Assembly (NCBI GenBank): GCA_002367335.1
Contig: DFBI01000109.1
Span: 8,353 to 32,074, forward strand
DNA from: Syntrophaceae bacterium UBA3084
GTDB taxonomy: Bacteria > Desulfobacterota > Syntrophia > Syntrophales > UBA6807
Direction of reading: 5' to 3'
Length of the DNA: 23,722 nucleotides
Shown here: positions 1 through 7,992 of the stretch, piece by piece
How positions within the stretch are numbered: the first letter of the stretch is position 1
Layout: every line of letters starts with the position of its first letter
The notes under the pieces: model-generated
The model's database searches: none
What the model saw: the letters and a program-made list of their open reading frames with translations, nothing else
Told to the model about the DNA's origin: nothing
Translations under genes and position numbers: made by a program

Positions 1-288
1 GTCAAAGATGCTGCCACGGATAAAGGGGTTCAGTATAAGAATGAAAAGAAAAAGGAAGGGATTAAGTCCATTCTTTGTGTTCCCATAAAGGCCAAAGAAG
101 AGGTAATCGGGGTATTAAGGCTTTATTCCGGAGTGCCGAGGGAATTCACGGAGGATGAGATTATGTTAGTCTCCGCCCTGGCAGGTATGGGGGGACTGGC
201 TATCCAGAATGCATCCATGTATTTGATGCTCCAGGATGATATGGATAGTATGAAAGAAGAATTATGGGCTCATAAATCATGGTTTTAG
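1..288 (+). CDS. GAF-domain protein, C-terminal fragment
   Basis: The reading frame is open from the first base and ends at TAG 286-288, so the 5' part lies outside the window. The 95 visible residues look like the second half of a GAF domain. A strand resembling 'ILCVPIKAKEEVIGVLRLY' is followed by 'FTEDEIMLVSALAGMGGLAIQNA', the usual beta strands and last helix of GAF sensors in signalling proteins. The protein stops about 30 residues after the domain, so no kinase or output domain follows it. Upstream domains cannot be known. It may be a small-molecule or redox sensor linked to the two-component genes found elsewhere in the window, but that is inference. Confidence 0.75.
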   Translation, partial: VKDAATDKGVQYKNEKKKEGIKSILCVPIKAKEEVIGVLRLYSGVPREFTEDEIMLVSALAGMGGLAIQNASMYLMLQDDMDSMKEELWAHKSWF

Positions 289-350
289 TCAACAATAGCA
301 ACAGAATTAAAAAAAACGATCACGAAAACACGAAATAACTGCGAGGAGAC

Positions 351-379
351 AGGAGTAAGGAGTAAGGAGTAAGGAAGTA
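351..379. repeat. Short tandem repeat, 7-bp unit AGGAGTA
   Basis: Three perfect tandem copies of AGGAGTA are followed by a fourth with one inserted base (AGGAAGTA). They lie in the 170-bp gap between the GAF-domain gene and the hydratase gene. A small dyad CCGGC-ttt-GCCGG follows at 421-433, just before the ribosome binding site of the next gene. No promoter could be identified with confidence in this gap. Repeats of this type can slip during replication; any function is unknown. Confidence 0.7.
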
Positions 380-458
380 ATCCTTTAATCCCATCTTTCC
401 CGATTTGCGAATTTCGATTTCCGGCTTTGCCGGATTATGAAAAAGGAGAAGATTTATC

Positions 459-887
459 ATGATTGGAAAGACGATTGATCAAATGAAAGTTGGCGATGCT
501 GCTGAAACTTCTAAAACCATATCTGAGACAGATATTTATCTCTATGCCGGCATATCGGGTGACTTTAATCCAGCTCATATAAACGAGGCCTATGCTGAGA
601 AGACCTTTTTTAAGACCAGGATTGCTCATGGGATGCTGCCTGCGGGTTTTATATCTGCAATACTTGGGACTAAACTTCCTGGACCCGGTACTGTTTATAT
701 CAGGCAGGAGCTTAAGTTTCTTGCACCGGTCCATATTGGCGATACTATTACTGCCCGTGCAGAGGTGCTGGAAATTATTGCAGAAAAAAACAGAATTCGA
801 TTAAAAACCACCTGTTTCAATCAGGAAGGAACAATTGTGCTGGATGGAGAGGCCATGGTCAGTCCCCCGAAGGCGTGGAAAAAATGA
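459..887 (+). CDS. phaJ: MaoC-like (R)-specific enoyl-CoA hydratase
   Basis: This 142-residue hotdog-fold protein matches the size of single-domain MaoC/PhaJ hydratases, which hydrate trans-2-enoyl-CoA to (R)-3-hydroxyacyl-CoA for polyhydroxyalkanoate synthesis or beta-oxidation side routes. The hydratase-2 motif is clear: SGDFNPAHINEAYA, with probable catalytic Asp35 and His40, followed by 'RIAHGMLPAGFISAILG', the conserved HGM segment. The C-terminal half (FLAPVHIGDTITARAEV) is also typical. AGGAG at 444-448 lies 10 nt before the ATG and supports the start. No PHA synthase or phasin gene is nearby, so the physiological pathway is open. It could instead serve fatty-acid or secondary acyl-CoA metabolism. 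The symbol is by family resemblance only. Confidence 0.85.
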   Translation: MIGKTIDQMKVGDAAETSKTISETDIYLYAGISGDFNPAHINEAYAEKTFFKTRIAHGMLPAGFISAILGTKLPGPGTVYIRQELKFLAPVHIGDTITARAEVLEIIAEKNRIRLKTTCFNQEGTIVLDGEAMVSPPKAWKK

Positions 888-913
888 TTCTGTTGATTGT
901 TTTCCCTCACTTA

Positions 914-1300
914 TTAAAGTAACTGCTGAACATTTTTACATAACACTTCAGGGACAACGACGCAGATGACTTCATCATGAAGTTTTTCAAAGTAGTTAAT
1001 GTCGCTGGTATCCACAGAGGGAATCCTGAACCTGGTGACAATTTCTCCCTGTACCCACAGATTATCATCTTCTGCCAGAGTGGCATAGAGCGAGATTAAA
1101 AGCAGAAATGTTTCTCTGGTGAAAAAATTTAAATATTTGAGAAAATCCCGCCAAAAGTTCGTAAAAATCATCTTGGTTTAGACTGAAAATGGATTCTTTC
1201 CTGTTAAGAATAAATAATATTTCTCCCAACATACCTTTGGGTGCAAAACTGGCCAGCCACGTAACATTACCAGTGTTGTAGATTGTTTTTAATTTTTTTG
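914..1300 (-). pseudogene. Decayed C-terminal part of a HIT/GalT-like hypothetical protein
   Basis: Two minus-strand reading frames join into one protein if a single frameshift near 1068-1075 is corrected. The first reads IYNTGNVTWLASFAPKG ... FNLALCHSG; the second continues EDDNLWVQGEIVTRFRIP ... TSDINYFEKLHDEVICVV and ends at 914. The joined sequence has the feel of the C-terminal domain of a protein family related to galactose-1-phosphate uridylyltransferase/HIT that is common in anaerobic Desulfobacterota; I recall the pattern rather than having tested it. The 5' part is replaced by repeat-like noncoding sequence from about 1307, so even with the shift repaired the gene is truncated and probably dead. 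Confidence 0.5.
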
Positions 1301-1306
1301 CCGTTT

Positions 1307-1376
1307 GACTGAGCGTTCGACGGTTCGACTGAACTCGCCGAAGGCTGAGCTCACGCCGGAGTCTCACGCCGAAGCC
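1307..1376. repeat. Degenerate GC-rich intergenic repeat
   Basis: This stretch contains echoing short words (TTCGAC twice, CTCGCCGAAG/CACGCCGAAG, CTCACGCC twice) unlike the AT-rich flanks. It abuts the broken 5' end of the decayed gene. Its look resembles dispersed intergenic repeats in related genomes, but no second copy is present in the window, so the call rests on internal repetition and composition. Confidence 0.35.
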
Positions 1377-1473
1377 ATTTTTGCAAAAACTTTACAATTA
1401 AGGAACTATCTGTCTGAACAGTCACCAAACGGAAAACAGTGATGATATTTGTATAACTTTTTGATAAATAATG

Positions 1474-1550
<77 letters not shown>

Positions 1551-1671
1551 TTTCTTTTCCGATGAGGGGTAACTATAGCTGCTTCAACGGGACAACCCCG
1601 GTCAGTAATCACGCAAATGAAATACCCGTCAGTTGATTTGAATGCCGATGTGTACATCTGTCAATATTGGA

Positions 1672-2565
1672 TTATTCGGGTATGGGGGCCGATTTTTGTA
1701 TGGGAAGATGAAGGTCCCTGATAATCTGAATAACATGTCGGCTTCTGTTCATGCTATAGAAATGAAGGCCAGGTATGTTATTATCCAGGAGTTTTTCGCT
1801 CTGGCTGGTAGCGTATTCAATCCCATATTTTTCAACTTCCTCACTCTTGTTACTGACCTTACAAAGTTTATCATGCAATTTCGATGGTAACTTGGCGCCA
1901 CAGAGCGAAGCGATTTTAGATATTTGTTTATAGTTGAAAATTGGGAAAATAGCTGGAATAATCGGTACCCTGATTCCCTTGGCAATTGACAAGTCACGAA
2001 ACCGATAAAAGTCATCATTGTTGAAAAACAGTTGTGTAATTATAAAATCAGCCCCAGCATCTACCTTTCGTTTGAGGTTTGTTATATCAACATCCAGGTT
2101 TGGAGCCTCGATATGCCCTTCGGGATAACCTGCAACACCGATAGAAAAATTATCCTTCATTTTAATAAATTCAACCAGTTCGTTGGCATGCCCGAATCCT
2201 CCCTCCGGCTTAAGAAATGCTTTTTCCTCTTTGGGCGGATCACCACGTAAGGCGAGGACATTTTCTATATTTTTTGCTTTAAATGTATCGAGTATTTTAG
2301 CAGTATCCTCTGCTGTTGCCTGGACACAGGTTAAATGTGCCAGGACCTCTTGACGAAATTCGTTCTTGATCCTGGATGCGATTTCTACCGTTTTATCTCT
2401 CGTGCTGCCGCCTGCTCCATAAGTAACCGAGATAAAATGAGGATTTATCTTGATCAATTCTTCAATCGTCGAGTACAGACTATCGAAATTTCCTTCCCTT
2501 ACCGGTGGAAAAACCTCAAAAGAAAGAGTGAATTGATCTTTCAACAGCATATCTATAATTTTCAT
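1672..2565 (-). CDS. metF: Methylenetetrahydrofolate reductase
   Basis: This 297-residue protein reduces 5,10-methylene-THF to 5-methyl-THF with FAD, feeding methionine synthesis and, in acetogens and many anaerobes, the methyl branch of the Wood-Ljungdahl pathway. Visible family signatures are FEVFPP near the N-terminus, VTYGAGGSTRDKT, LALRGDPP, and KVDAGADFIITQLFFN, in the expected order, and the length is normal. The frame is open further upstream to 2604, but ATG at 2565 is preferred: it starts the conserved MKIIDMLL segment and has AGGAG about 7 nt upstream. It stands alone, with no metV, metH or acs genes in view, so its pathway (methionine or C1 metabolism) cannot be settled. Confidence 0.93.
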   Translation of the reverse strand: MKIIDMLLKDQFTLSFEVFPPVREGNFDSLYSTIEELIKINPHFISVTYGAGGSTRDKTVEIASRIKNEFRQEVLAHLTCVQATAEDTAKILDTFKAKNIENVLALRGDPPKEEKAFLKPEGGFGHANELVEFIKMKDNFSIGVAGYPEGHIEAPNLDVDITNLKRKVDAGADFIITQLFFNNDDFYRFRDLSIAKGIRVPIIPAIFPIFNYKQISKIASLCGAKLPSKLHDKLCKVSNKSEEVEKYGIEYATSQSEKLLDNNIPGLHFYSMNRSRHVIQIIRDLHLPIQKSAPIPE

Positions 2566-2655
2566 TGCGGATCTCCTGCAAATGCATGGCCTTCTAAATG
2601 TCATTTAGATGAGTTATTGTCAATCTCTTTTCCACCAATATCATAATTCGAACCA

Positions 2656-2680
2656 TCTTCTCCAACTAAATTGGAGAAGA
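2656..2680. other. Perfect 10-bp inverted repeat between divergent genes
   Basis: Arms TCTTCTCCAA (2656-2665) and TTGGAGAAGA (2671-2680) are exact reverse complements around a 5-nt loop. The repeat lies in the 250-bp region between metF (leftward) and the amidase gene (rightward). No T-run follows on either strand, so it is more likely an operator or an RNA leader hairpin than a terminator. Confidence 0.5.
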
Positions 2681-2815
2681 ACCGAAAATTTTACAGTACA
2701 GTAGAGAGGATAGTGAAGCGGTAAAAAAGACGTCCGAAGATTCTGTGTTTAAGGTTGAAATCTTTCGATAAAACTGGTAAGCAAGCCCCAGTAAGGGAAG
2801 GGATTAGCCGGGATA

Positions 2816-4822
2816 ATGACAAGAGCATTTAAAATTGCGTTTTTCATAGGACTATTATATCTTAACATTCCCTTTTCGAGTGCTTTTTGTTCGATAGATA
2901 TCCTTAGTATAAGGCGGTGGACGGCACCTGATTATACGAGAGTTGTGATAGATACAAGTGACAGGGTACAGTATGAAGCAAAAGACAAAAACCAGAAGTT
3001 AACCATTGATTTCAAAAATACAGTCTTTCCAGCAACAATTCCACATCAATATATTCTTAATAAACCTGCCGTTAAAAAAATTCTCTTGCGCCCCCTTCCC
3101 GGGTGCAAGGTAAGAGTCGAATTGTGGCTGTCAAAAAATGTAAAGGTTAAGATCTTTACATTACAAAGAGTATTGAATAAACCACATCGTGTTGTGATTG
3201 ATGTAAGACTTCCCGAAATTGAAAAAAAAGAAAGCCAAGAAAGAAAACAGGTTCATATTTCGGAGAAGAAAAAAATTATAGTGATAGATCCGGGTCACGG
3301 GGGGGAAGATCCGGGAGCGATAGGACGGAGGGGGACAAAAGAAAAAAACGTCGTCCTGAAAATTGCAAAAGATCTGAGGGATATCCTTAGAAACAGAGGA
3401 TACCAGGCATTTCTTACAAGAAAAGGAGATTATTATATTTCGTTTAAAAAAAGATTGAAGATAGCAAAAGAATACGGAGCAAATCTTTTCATCAGCTTAC
3501 ATACAGATGCGTATAGATCCAGAGGAGCACGAGGTTCATCTGTCTATTGTCTTTCTACCAGGGGGGCGAGCAGTGAGGCTGCCAGACTCCTGGCAAGGAA
3601 TGAAAACCTTTCCGATGTTATTGCAGGAGTTCCCAATGGACAGAATAATGGTGAGTCTGATCCCATCACCCTCAACATGTTACAAACGGAGACGTGTAAT
3701 CTGTCGAAATCCATTGGCTCAATAGTTCTTAAAGACCTTAAAAAAATCAATCACATAAAATATTCTAAAGTTCATGAGGCCCCCTTCAGGGTGTTAAAAT
3801 TACCTGATACACCGTCGATTTTAATAGAAGTTGCCTATATTTCAAATCCGCGTGAAGAACTTCTTCTTCGAAAGCCTTCCTACCGGAAAGAGGTTGCGTG
3901 GGCGGTTGCTTCTTCAGTTCAAGAATTTTTCCCACTCCCGTCTTCGTTCGCTAAGGGTGAAGGCCGTAAACTTAAACGACCTGTTTTTGCTTCTCATGCT
4001 TCAACCCCGGCGTCAGTACCTGTAACATATATTGTGAAAAGGGGCGACATTCTGGATAGAATTGCCAGGAGACATAACACAACTATAAAAAATCTTCAGG
4101 AACTCAATCATCTAAAAAGTAGAAACCGAATATATGCTGGTCAGAGGCTTAAGGTTTCCACGGCATCAAAGCCGGAATCAACTTCGCTGTATGTTGTGAA
4201 AAGGGGAGACACTCTTGGGAAGATTGCTTACAGATATGGCATAACGGTTGGGACTCTACTAAAACTGAATGATATGAAGCTGAGAGATCGGATCTATGTC
4301 AGTCAGAAACTGAAGATTCCTTCTGCGGCTATTATTAAAGAGCCAATATCTGTGACATATATTGTGAAGAGGGGCGATGTTCTGGAAAGAATTGCCAGGA
4401 GACATAACACAACTATAAAAAATCTTCAGGAATTCAATCATCTAAAAAGTAGAAACCGAATATATGCTGGTCAGAAGTTAAGGGTTCTTCCCGCTGTTGT
4501 CGAAGAGCCGAAAACCTCCACATACATTGTAAAGAGGAGAGATACATTAGAAAGAATCGCGAGGAGGTACGGCACAGATATAAGAACCTTACTAAAACTG
4601 AATGATATGAAGCTGAGAGATCGGATCTATGTCAGTCAGAAGCTGAAGATTCCTTCTGCGGCCATTCAGGAGCCAAAATCGAGAATATACATTGTAAGAA
4701 GAGGAGATACAATAGAACAAATTGCGAGAACGAATAGAACATCTACGGGAATTTTAATCAATCTGAACAATTTAAAGCAAAGAGATCGAATCTATGTAAA
4801 TCAGAGATTGAAGATTCAATAA
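2816..4822 (+). CDS. Exported N-acetylmuramoyl-L-alanine amidase with AMIN and five LysM modules
   Basis: This 668-residue AmiC-type cell-wall hydrolase cleaves the bond between MurNAc and the stem peptide in the periplasm, usually at the septum. A signal peptide (residues 1 to about 24, ending FSSA) precedes an AMIN domain (about 28-130). The amidase_3 catalytic domain (about 153-371) shows the zinc and catalytic residues: His161 in IDPGHGGEDPG, Glu176, His229 in ISLHTDA and Glu338 in SILIEVAYISNP. Five LysM peptidoglycan-binding modules follow, starting near 405, 461, 515, 571 and 625. Most bacterial AmiC proteins have no LysM or only one to three, so the tail is unusually long. The gene is followed after 45 bp by a membrane-anchored TPR gene. 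The ATG has only a distant purine-rich AAGGGAAGGG upstream. Confidence 0.92.
   Translation: MTRAFKIAFFIGLLYLNIPFSSAFCSIDILSIRRWTAPDYTRVVIDTSDRVQYEAKDKNQKLTIDFKNTVFPATIPHQYILNKPAVKKILLRPLPGCKVRVELWLSKNVKVKIFTLQRVLNKPHRVVIDVRLPEIEKKESQERKQVHISEKKKIIVIDPGHGGEDPGAIGRRGTKEKNVVLKIAKDLRDILRNRGYQAFLTRKGDYYISFKKRLKIAKEYGANLFISLHTDAYRSRGARGSSVYCLSTRGASSEAARLLARNENLSDVIAGVPNGQNNGESDPITLNMLQTETCNLSKSIGSIVLKDLKKINHIKYSKVHEAPFRVLKLPDTPSILIEVAYISNPREELLLRKPSYRKEVAWAVASSVQEFFPLPSSFAKGEGRKLKRPVFASHASTPASVPVTYIVKRGDILDRIARRHNTTIKNLQELNHLKSRNRIYAGQRLKVSTASKPESTSLYVVKRGDTLGKIAYRYGITVGTLLKLNDMKLRDRIYVSQKLKIPSAAIIKEPISVTYIVKRGDVLERIARRHNTTIKNLQEFNHLKSRNRIYAGQKLRVLPAVVEEPKTSTYIVKRRDTLERIARRYGTDIRTLLKLNDMKLRDRIYVSQKLKIPSAAIQEPKSRIYIVRRGDTIEQIARTNRTSTGILINLNNLKQRDRIYVNQRLKIQ
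4028..4690 (+). repeat. Tandem duplication of a LysM pair inside the amidase gene
   Basis: Modules 1 and 3, and modules 2 and 4, are nearly identical at DNA level. The stretch starting at 4061 recurs at 4391 (330 bp apart) with only a few changes over about 90 bp. The stretch starting at 4258 recurs at 4591 (333 bp apart) over about 70 bp. The fifth module is more divergent. This A-B-A'-B'-C order shows that a two-module unit of about 110 residues was duplicated recently. Confidence 0.85.
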
Positions 4823-4867
4823 TCGGTTGTATCCGATCCGGGGTTGGTTAAGTCATGGAGGTATGAC

Positions 4868-7084
4868 ATGGAAGAAAGTAACAAAAGGAACAAAAATAAT
4901 CTGTGGTTTGTTGTAATAGGCGTCATTATCGGGGCTTTTTTGGCGATATTGGCGTACAATCATTTCTTTATTTACAAAGAGCGGCAGCTTTACAAAATGA
5001 TAATTGGGACTTCCGTAGATAGCGCGGATAGATTATTGGGGAAAGATATGACTGAAGACGCGCTGACGATATATGATAGTGTGTTGAAAATACTATCTGA
5101 AAAAAAGGAGCCGGAGCTTTATAGTCATATCAAAAATCAGGAAGGGATTTGCTATGAGAATCTGGCCATCATAAACAACAGGCAGGAAAACCTGCTTAAG
5201 GCAATCCAGGCTTATAATGAATCGCTTAAGTTTAAGACAATCGAAGAATACCCTGACAAATGTGCCATTATACATAATAGGCTGGGAGTTGCGTACCATG
5301 CTCTTTCCAGGTACAGCGATAAGGAAGAAAATCTTGTCAAAGCAGTCAAATCCTATGCGGAAGTTTTTAAAGTTTATACAGTTGACAAATATCCTGTTAA
5401 ATATGGCAGATTGCAGAACAACCTTGGGGATGCTTACCGTGTCCTTTCCGGAGTTAGAGATAAAGAGGGAAACCTGGTAAGTGCAATCCGTTCCTATGCG
5501 GAGGCCTTGAAAATCAGGACGGTGGAAAAATATCCCGTTGATTATGCCGTGACTCAGAACAGTCTCGGTAATTCCTATCTTATTCTATCAGAGATCCGGG
5601 ATACGGAGGAGAATCTCTACAACTCAATCGAATCCTATGGCGAAGCTTTAAAAATCTTCACAGTTAATGAACACCCTGAAGACTATGCCGGGACACAGAA
5701 TAATCTCGGAATGGCCTATCGTGCCCTTTCCAGGATACGGGATAAGGGAAAAAATCTTTCAAAGGCGTTTCATTCCTATGCGGAGGCCCTGAAAATCAGG
5801 GCGGTTGACAAAGACCCTGAAGATTATGCTGAGACACGGAATAATCTAGGAGACGCATACTTCACTCTTTCCGAGATTCGTGGCAAGAAGAAAAATCTTT
5901 TGAAAGCAATCCAGGCTTATGAACAGGCTTTAAAAATTTATGCGGTTAAAAAACATCCTGTGGATTATGCAACAACTCAAAACAATCTTGGCAATGCCTG
6001 CCTTATTCTTTCAGAGGTCCGAGATAAAGAAGAAAACCTGCTAAAGGCAATTCAACATTATGATGAGGTTCTAAAAATATACACAAAGGAAAGATATCCT
6101 TTAAATTATGGCGGGGCGCAAAATAATCTTGGGGCAGCCTATCGGGCTCTTTCAGAAGTTCGGGACAGGGAAGAGAATCTGCTAAAAGCCATCCGGGTTT
6201 ATGATGAAGTTTTAACGATCTATACGGTTGACCAATATCCTTTAAACTATGCCATGACGCAGAATAATTTGGGCAATGCCTATCGCACCCTTTCAGGAAT
6301 CCAGGATAAGGAAGAGAATCTAATCGATGCGGTTCAAGCCTATGAAGAAGCTTTAACGATCTATACGGTTGACAAATACCCAATCGATTATGCCATGACG
6401 CAAAACAATCTCGGGAATGCTTATCTTGTTCTTTCAGAGGTTCGCGACAAGGAAAAGAACCTGTTAAAGGCACTCGGAATCTATGAGGAAGCTTTAACGA
6501 TCTACATTGTTGACAAACATCCTGTTAATTATGCAATGACACAGAATAACCTTGGAGCAGCCTACTCTGCTCTTTCAGGGGTTTGCGATAAAGAGGAAAA
6601 CCTGTCAAATGCAATTCAAGCTTACGAAAAAGCTCTTAAAATCTACAAAGTTGATAAATATCCTGTGGATTATGCCATGACGCAAAATAACCTGGGCAAT
6701 GCCTACCGTATTCTTTCTGAAATTCGTGATGAGAAGGAAAATCTGGTTAAAGCGATCAGGGCTTATAAAAAATCCCTTAAATCGAAAACGGCGGACAAAT
6801 ACCCTGTGGACTATGCCATGATAAAGAACAATATAGGTAATGCATATCTTGTTCTTTCCGAAGTCCAGGATAAGGAGGAAAACCTGACCAGGGCGATTAG
6901 TGCCTATAAAAAGGCTCTTAAAATTTACACGGCTGACCAATACCCCGGAAATTATGGGGGGATACAAAATAATCTTGGGACTGCTTACCGATCTCTTTCC
7001 GAGGTTAGAGATAAGGAGAAGAATTTGATCAAGGCGGTTGGAGCCTATGAAGAAGCCCTGAGGATCCGAACTGTTAAAAAGTAG
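4868..7084 (+). CDS. Membrane-anchored protein with 13 TPR-like repeats of 47 residues
   Basis: This protein of about 738 residues has one N-terminal transmembrane segment (roughly residues 10-32, NLWFVVIGVIIGAFLAILAY). A short helical linker is then followed by 13 complete and one partial copies of a 47-residue repeat of the form NLxKAIxAYxEALKIYT...YPxDYAxTQNNLGNAYxxLS. TPR units are normally 34 residues; this longer form is a known TPR variant in which the second helix carries QNNLGNAY. No catalytic domain follows: the protein ends inside the fourteenth repeat. It is likely a scaffold. ATG 4868 is chosen over an upstream in-frame TTG (4844) because GGAGG at 4857-4861 lies 6 nt before it. 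Its placement just after the amidase gene suggests a role in envelope complexes, but partners are unknown. Confidence 0.8.
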   Translation: MEESNKRNKNNLWFVVIGVIIGAFLAILAYNHFFIYKERQLYKMIIGTSVDSADRLLGKDMTEDALTIYDSVLKILSEKKEPELYSHIKNQEGICYENLAIINNRQENLLKAIQAYNESLKFKTIEEYPDKCAIIHNRLGVAYHALSRYSDKEENLVKAVKSYAEVFKVYTVDKYPVKYGRLQNNLGDAYRVLSGVRDKEGNLVSAIRSYAEALKIRTVEKYPVDYAVTQNSLGNSYLILSEIRDTEENLYNSIESYGEALKIFTVNEHPEDYAGTQNNLGMAYRALSRIRDKGKNLSKAFHSYAEALKIRAVDKDPEDYAETRNNLGDAYFTLSEIRGKKKNLLKAIQAYEQALKIYAVKKHPVDYATTQNNLGNACLILSEVRDKEENLLKAIQHYDEVLKIYTKERYPLNYGGAQNNLGAAYRALSEVRDREENLLKAIRVYDEVLTIYTVDQYPLNYAMTQNNLGNAYRTLSGIQDKEENLIDAVQAYEEALTIYTVDKYPIDYAMTQNNLGNAYLVLSEVRDKEKNLLKALGIYEEALTIYIVDKHPVNYAMTQNNLGAAYSALSGVCDKEENLSNAIQAYEKALKIYKVDKYPVDYAMTQNNLGNAYRILSEIRDEKENLVKAIRAYKKSLKSKTADKYPVDYAMIKNNIGNAYLVLSEVQDKEENLTRAISAYKKALKIYTADQYPGNYGGIQNNLGTAYRSLSEVRDKEKNLIKAVGAYEEALRIRTVKK

Positions 7085-7278
7085 AACTTGCTGGAAAGCT
7101 CCACTATGCCACCTTGCGGTATTATAATGAAAAGTAACTTGCAGCGCAGCTATCCAGGCTCAAAGCTCAAAGGCGGGTGGCATGGACAAACTCGTTTGTC
7201 CTTGCGTAATCAGGCTGAAAGCCGAAAGACTTTTGTTGGGTTTCGCACATCAACTCAACTTACAGCTAGAAGAAAAAA

Positions 7279-7498
7279 GGTCAAGTCGCCGATTGACTTA
7301 TGATGGCATTCTTGATCGCCTTACATTGTTCTTGCAGTCGATGATTTTCCTCAAGTCAAGGTGTTCTTTCATCCACTCCACAATAATGCGGGCAGAGCTG
7401 TAGCCACTGAGGCTGAATTTGGCACTGATTACCGGTAAGCCGCCCTTCCTAAGCATACGAACCAGATAGATCACCATAAGTCAAACGGCAACTTGACC
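7279..7498. mobile_element. Mini-element of 220 bp with 24-bp terminal inverted repeats
   Basis: The left end GGTCAAGTCGCCGATTGACT... (7279-7302) and the reverse complement of 7475-7498 match at 22 of 24 positions. Between them lies a 59-codon minus-strand ORF. The 900-bp gap that holds the element (7085-7992) has no intact gene. The size, inverted ends and adjacent transposase start suggest a MITE-like or internally deleted insertion sequence. No clear flanking target duplication was seen. Confidence 0.55.
7298..7477 (-). CDS. Small hypothetical ORF inside the mini-element
   Basis: This 59-residue frame runs almost exactly between the inverted repeats. Its ATG is in the right repeat and its TAA stop in the left repeat. 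It is rich in basic residues (MVIYLVRMLRKGG at the start, NNVRRSRMPS at the end). No domain is recognised and there is no convincing ribosome binding site. It may be a relic of a longer transposase or a chance ORF. Confidence 0.25.
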   Translation of the reverse strand: MVIYLVRMLRKGGLPVISAKFSLSGYSSARIIVEWMKEHLDLRKIIDCKNNVRRSRMPS

Positions 7499-7549
7499 CC
7501 TTGGCATACGCTTCTTCCTGATCTCCTGTAATATTTTTGTTCGTTTCAT
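7481..7549 (-). pseudogene. N-terminal stub of a transposase
   Basis: The minus strand begins MKRTKILQEIRK and then departs after about 12 codons, stopping at 7481 inside the right inverted repeat. That opening matches my memory of ISNCY-type helix-turn-helix transposases, which begin with a similar EIRKMRF segment. A purine-rich GGAAGTG precedes the ATG. It appears that the body of an insertion sequence was deleted, leaving its start next to the inverted repeat. Confidence 0.4.
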
Positions 7550-7862
7550 TGGTCACTTCCTGGTGACTCATTATAAACCGGACAGATTACTTGCTTATGA
7601 CAGGGTTTAAAACCTTTTGTTGCATTTTTCCTTCTTTTCATGTCTAATCTCATCTGTGGCTCTTTTCTGCTTAATTGTTGTTTATTGACAGTGGATTATT
7701 CCACGGGAAGCCACTTTTTCAAGTTTCAACTAAAAATAGTATAACCTGCTGATTTTGTGCCTTGGAATTGGATCAAAATAATCACCGCAATAAATACATT
7801 GAATCTGTTCCAGACTTTGACAGGAACAGATTTGGCCGATAGCGGTTGACCGGGGGCGCATC

Positions 7863-7948
7863 TTGCAAGCCCCGCCTTGTAGGCTGGGTAAGGGGTGCAA
7901 TATGAATAAATGTTTCCCTCACAGGGAATCCCCACCCTGTGGGTGGGG
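7863..7948. repeat. Cluster of tight hairpins upstream of the kinase gene
   Basis: Three consecutive hairpins with 3-nt loops lie within 86 bp: GCCT-TGT-AGGC (7874-7884), TTCCCT-CAC-AGGGAA (7914-7928) and CCCCACCC-TGT-GGGTGGGG (7930-7948). The first is enclosed by TTGCA..CCCC (7863-7873) pairing with GGGGTGCAA (7892-7900). The composition is unlike the surroundings. It could be a remnant IS200/IS605-type end, where such subterminal hairpins are normal, or a structured leader of the kinase mRNA that starts 45 bp further on. The rest of the 7550-7862 stretch shows nothing I can assign. Confidence 0.45.
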
Positions 7949-7992
7949 GGCTTTACTGTATTATCATTTGTTGGACACCGCGGGAATCTACA

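Noticed and set aside
4061..4660. CRISPR-like repeats
   Set aside because: The regular repeats here and at 5200-7080 are coding (LysM and TPR) and lack short identical repeats with unique spacers. No CRISPR array or cas gene is seen anywhere in the window.
6003..6473. 156-residue minus-strand frame with internal repeats
   Set aside because: Its periodicity simply mirrors the 141-bp TPR repeats of the real plus-strand gene.
7088..7403. Two overlapping plus-strand ORFs of about 70 residues
   Set aside because: No family resemblance or ribosome binding site. They run through the left inverted end of the mini-element and read like chance frames in decayed DNA.
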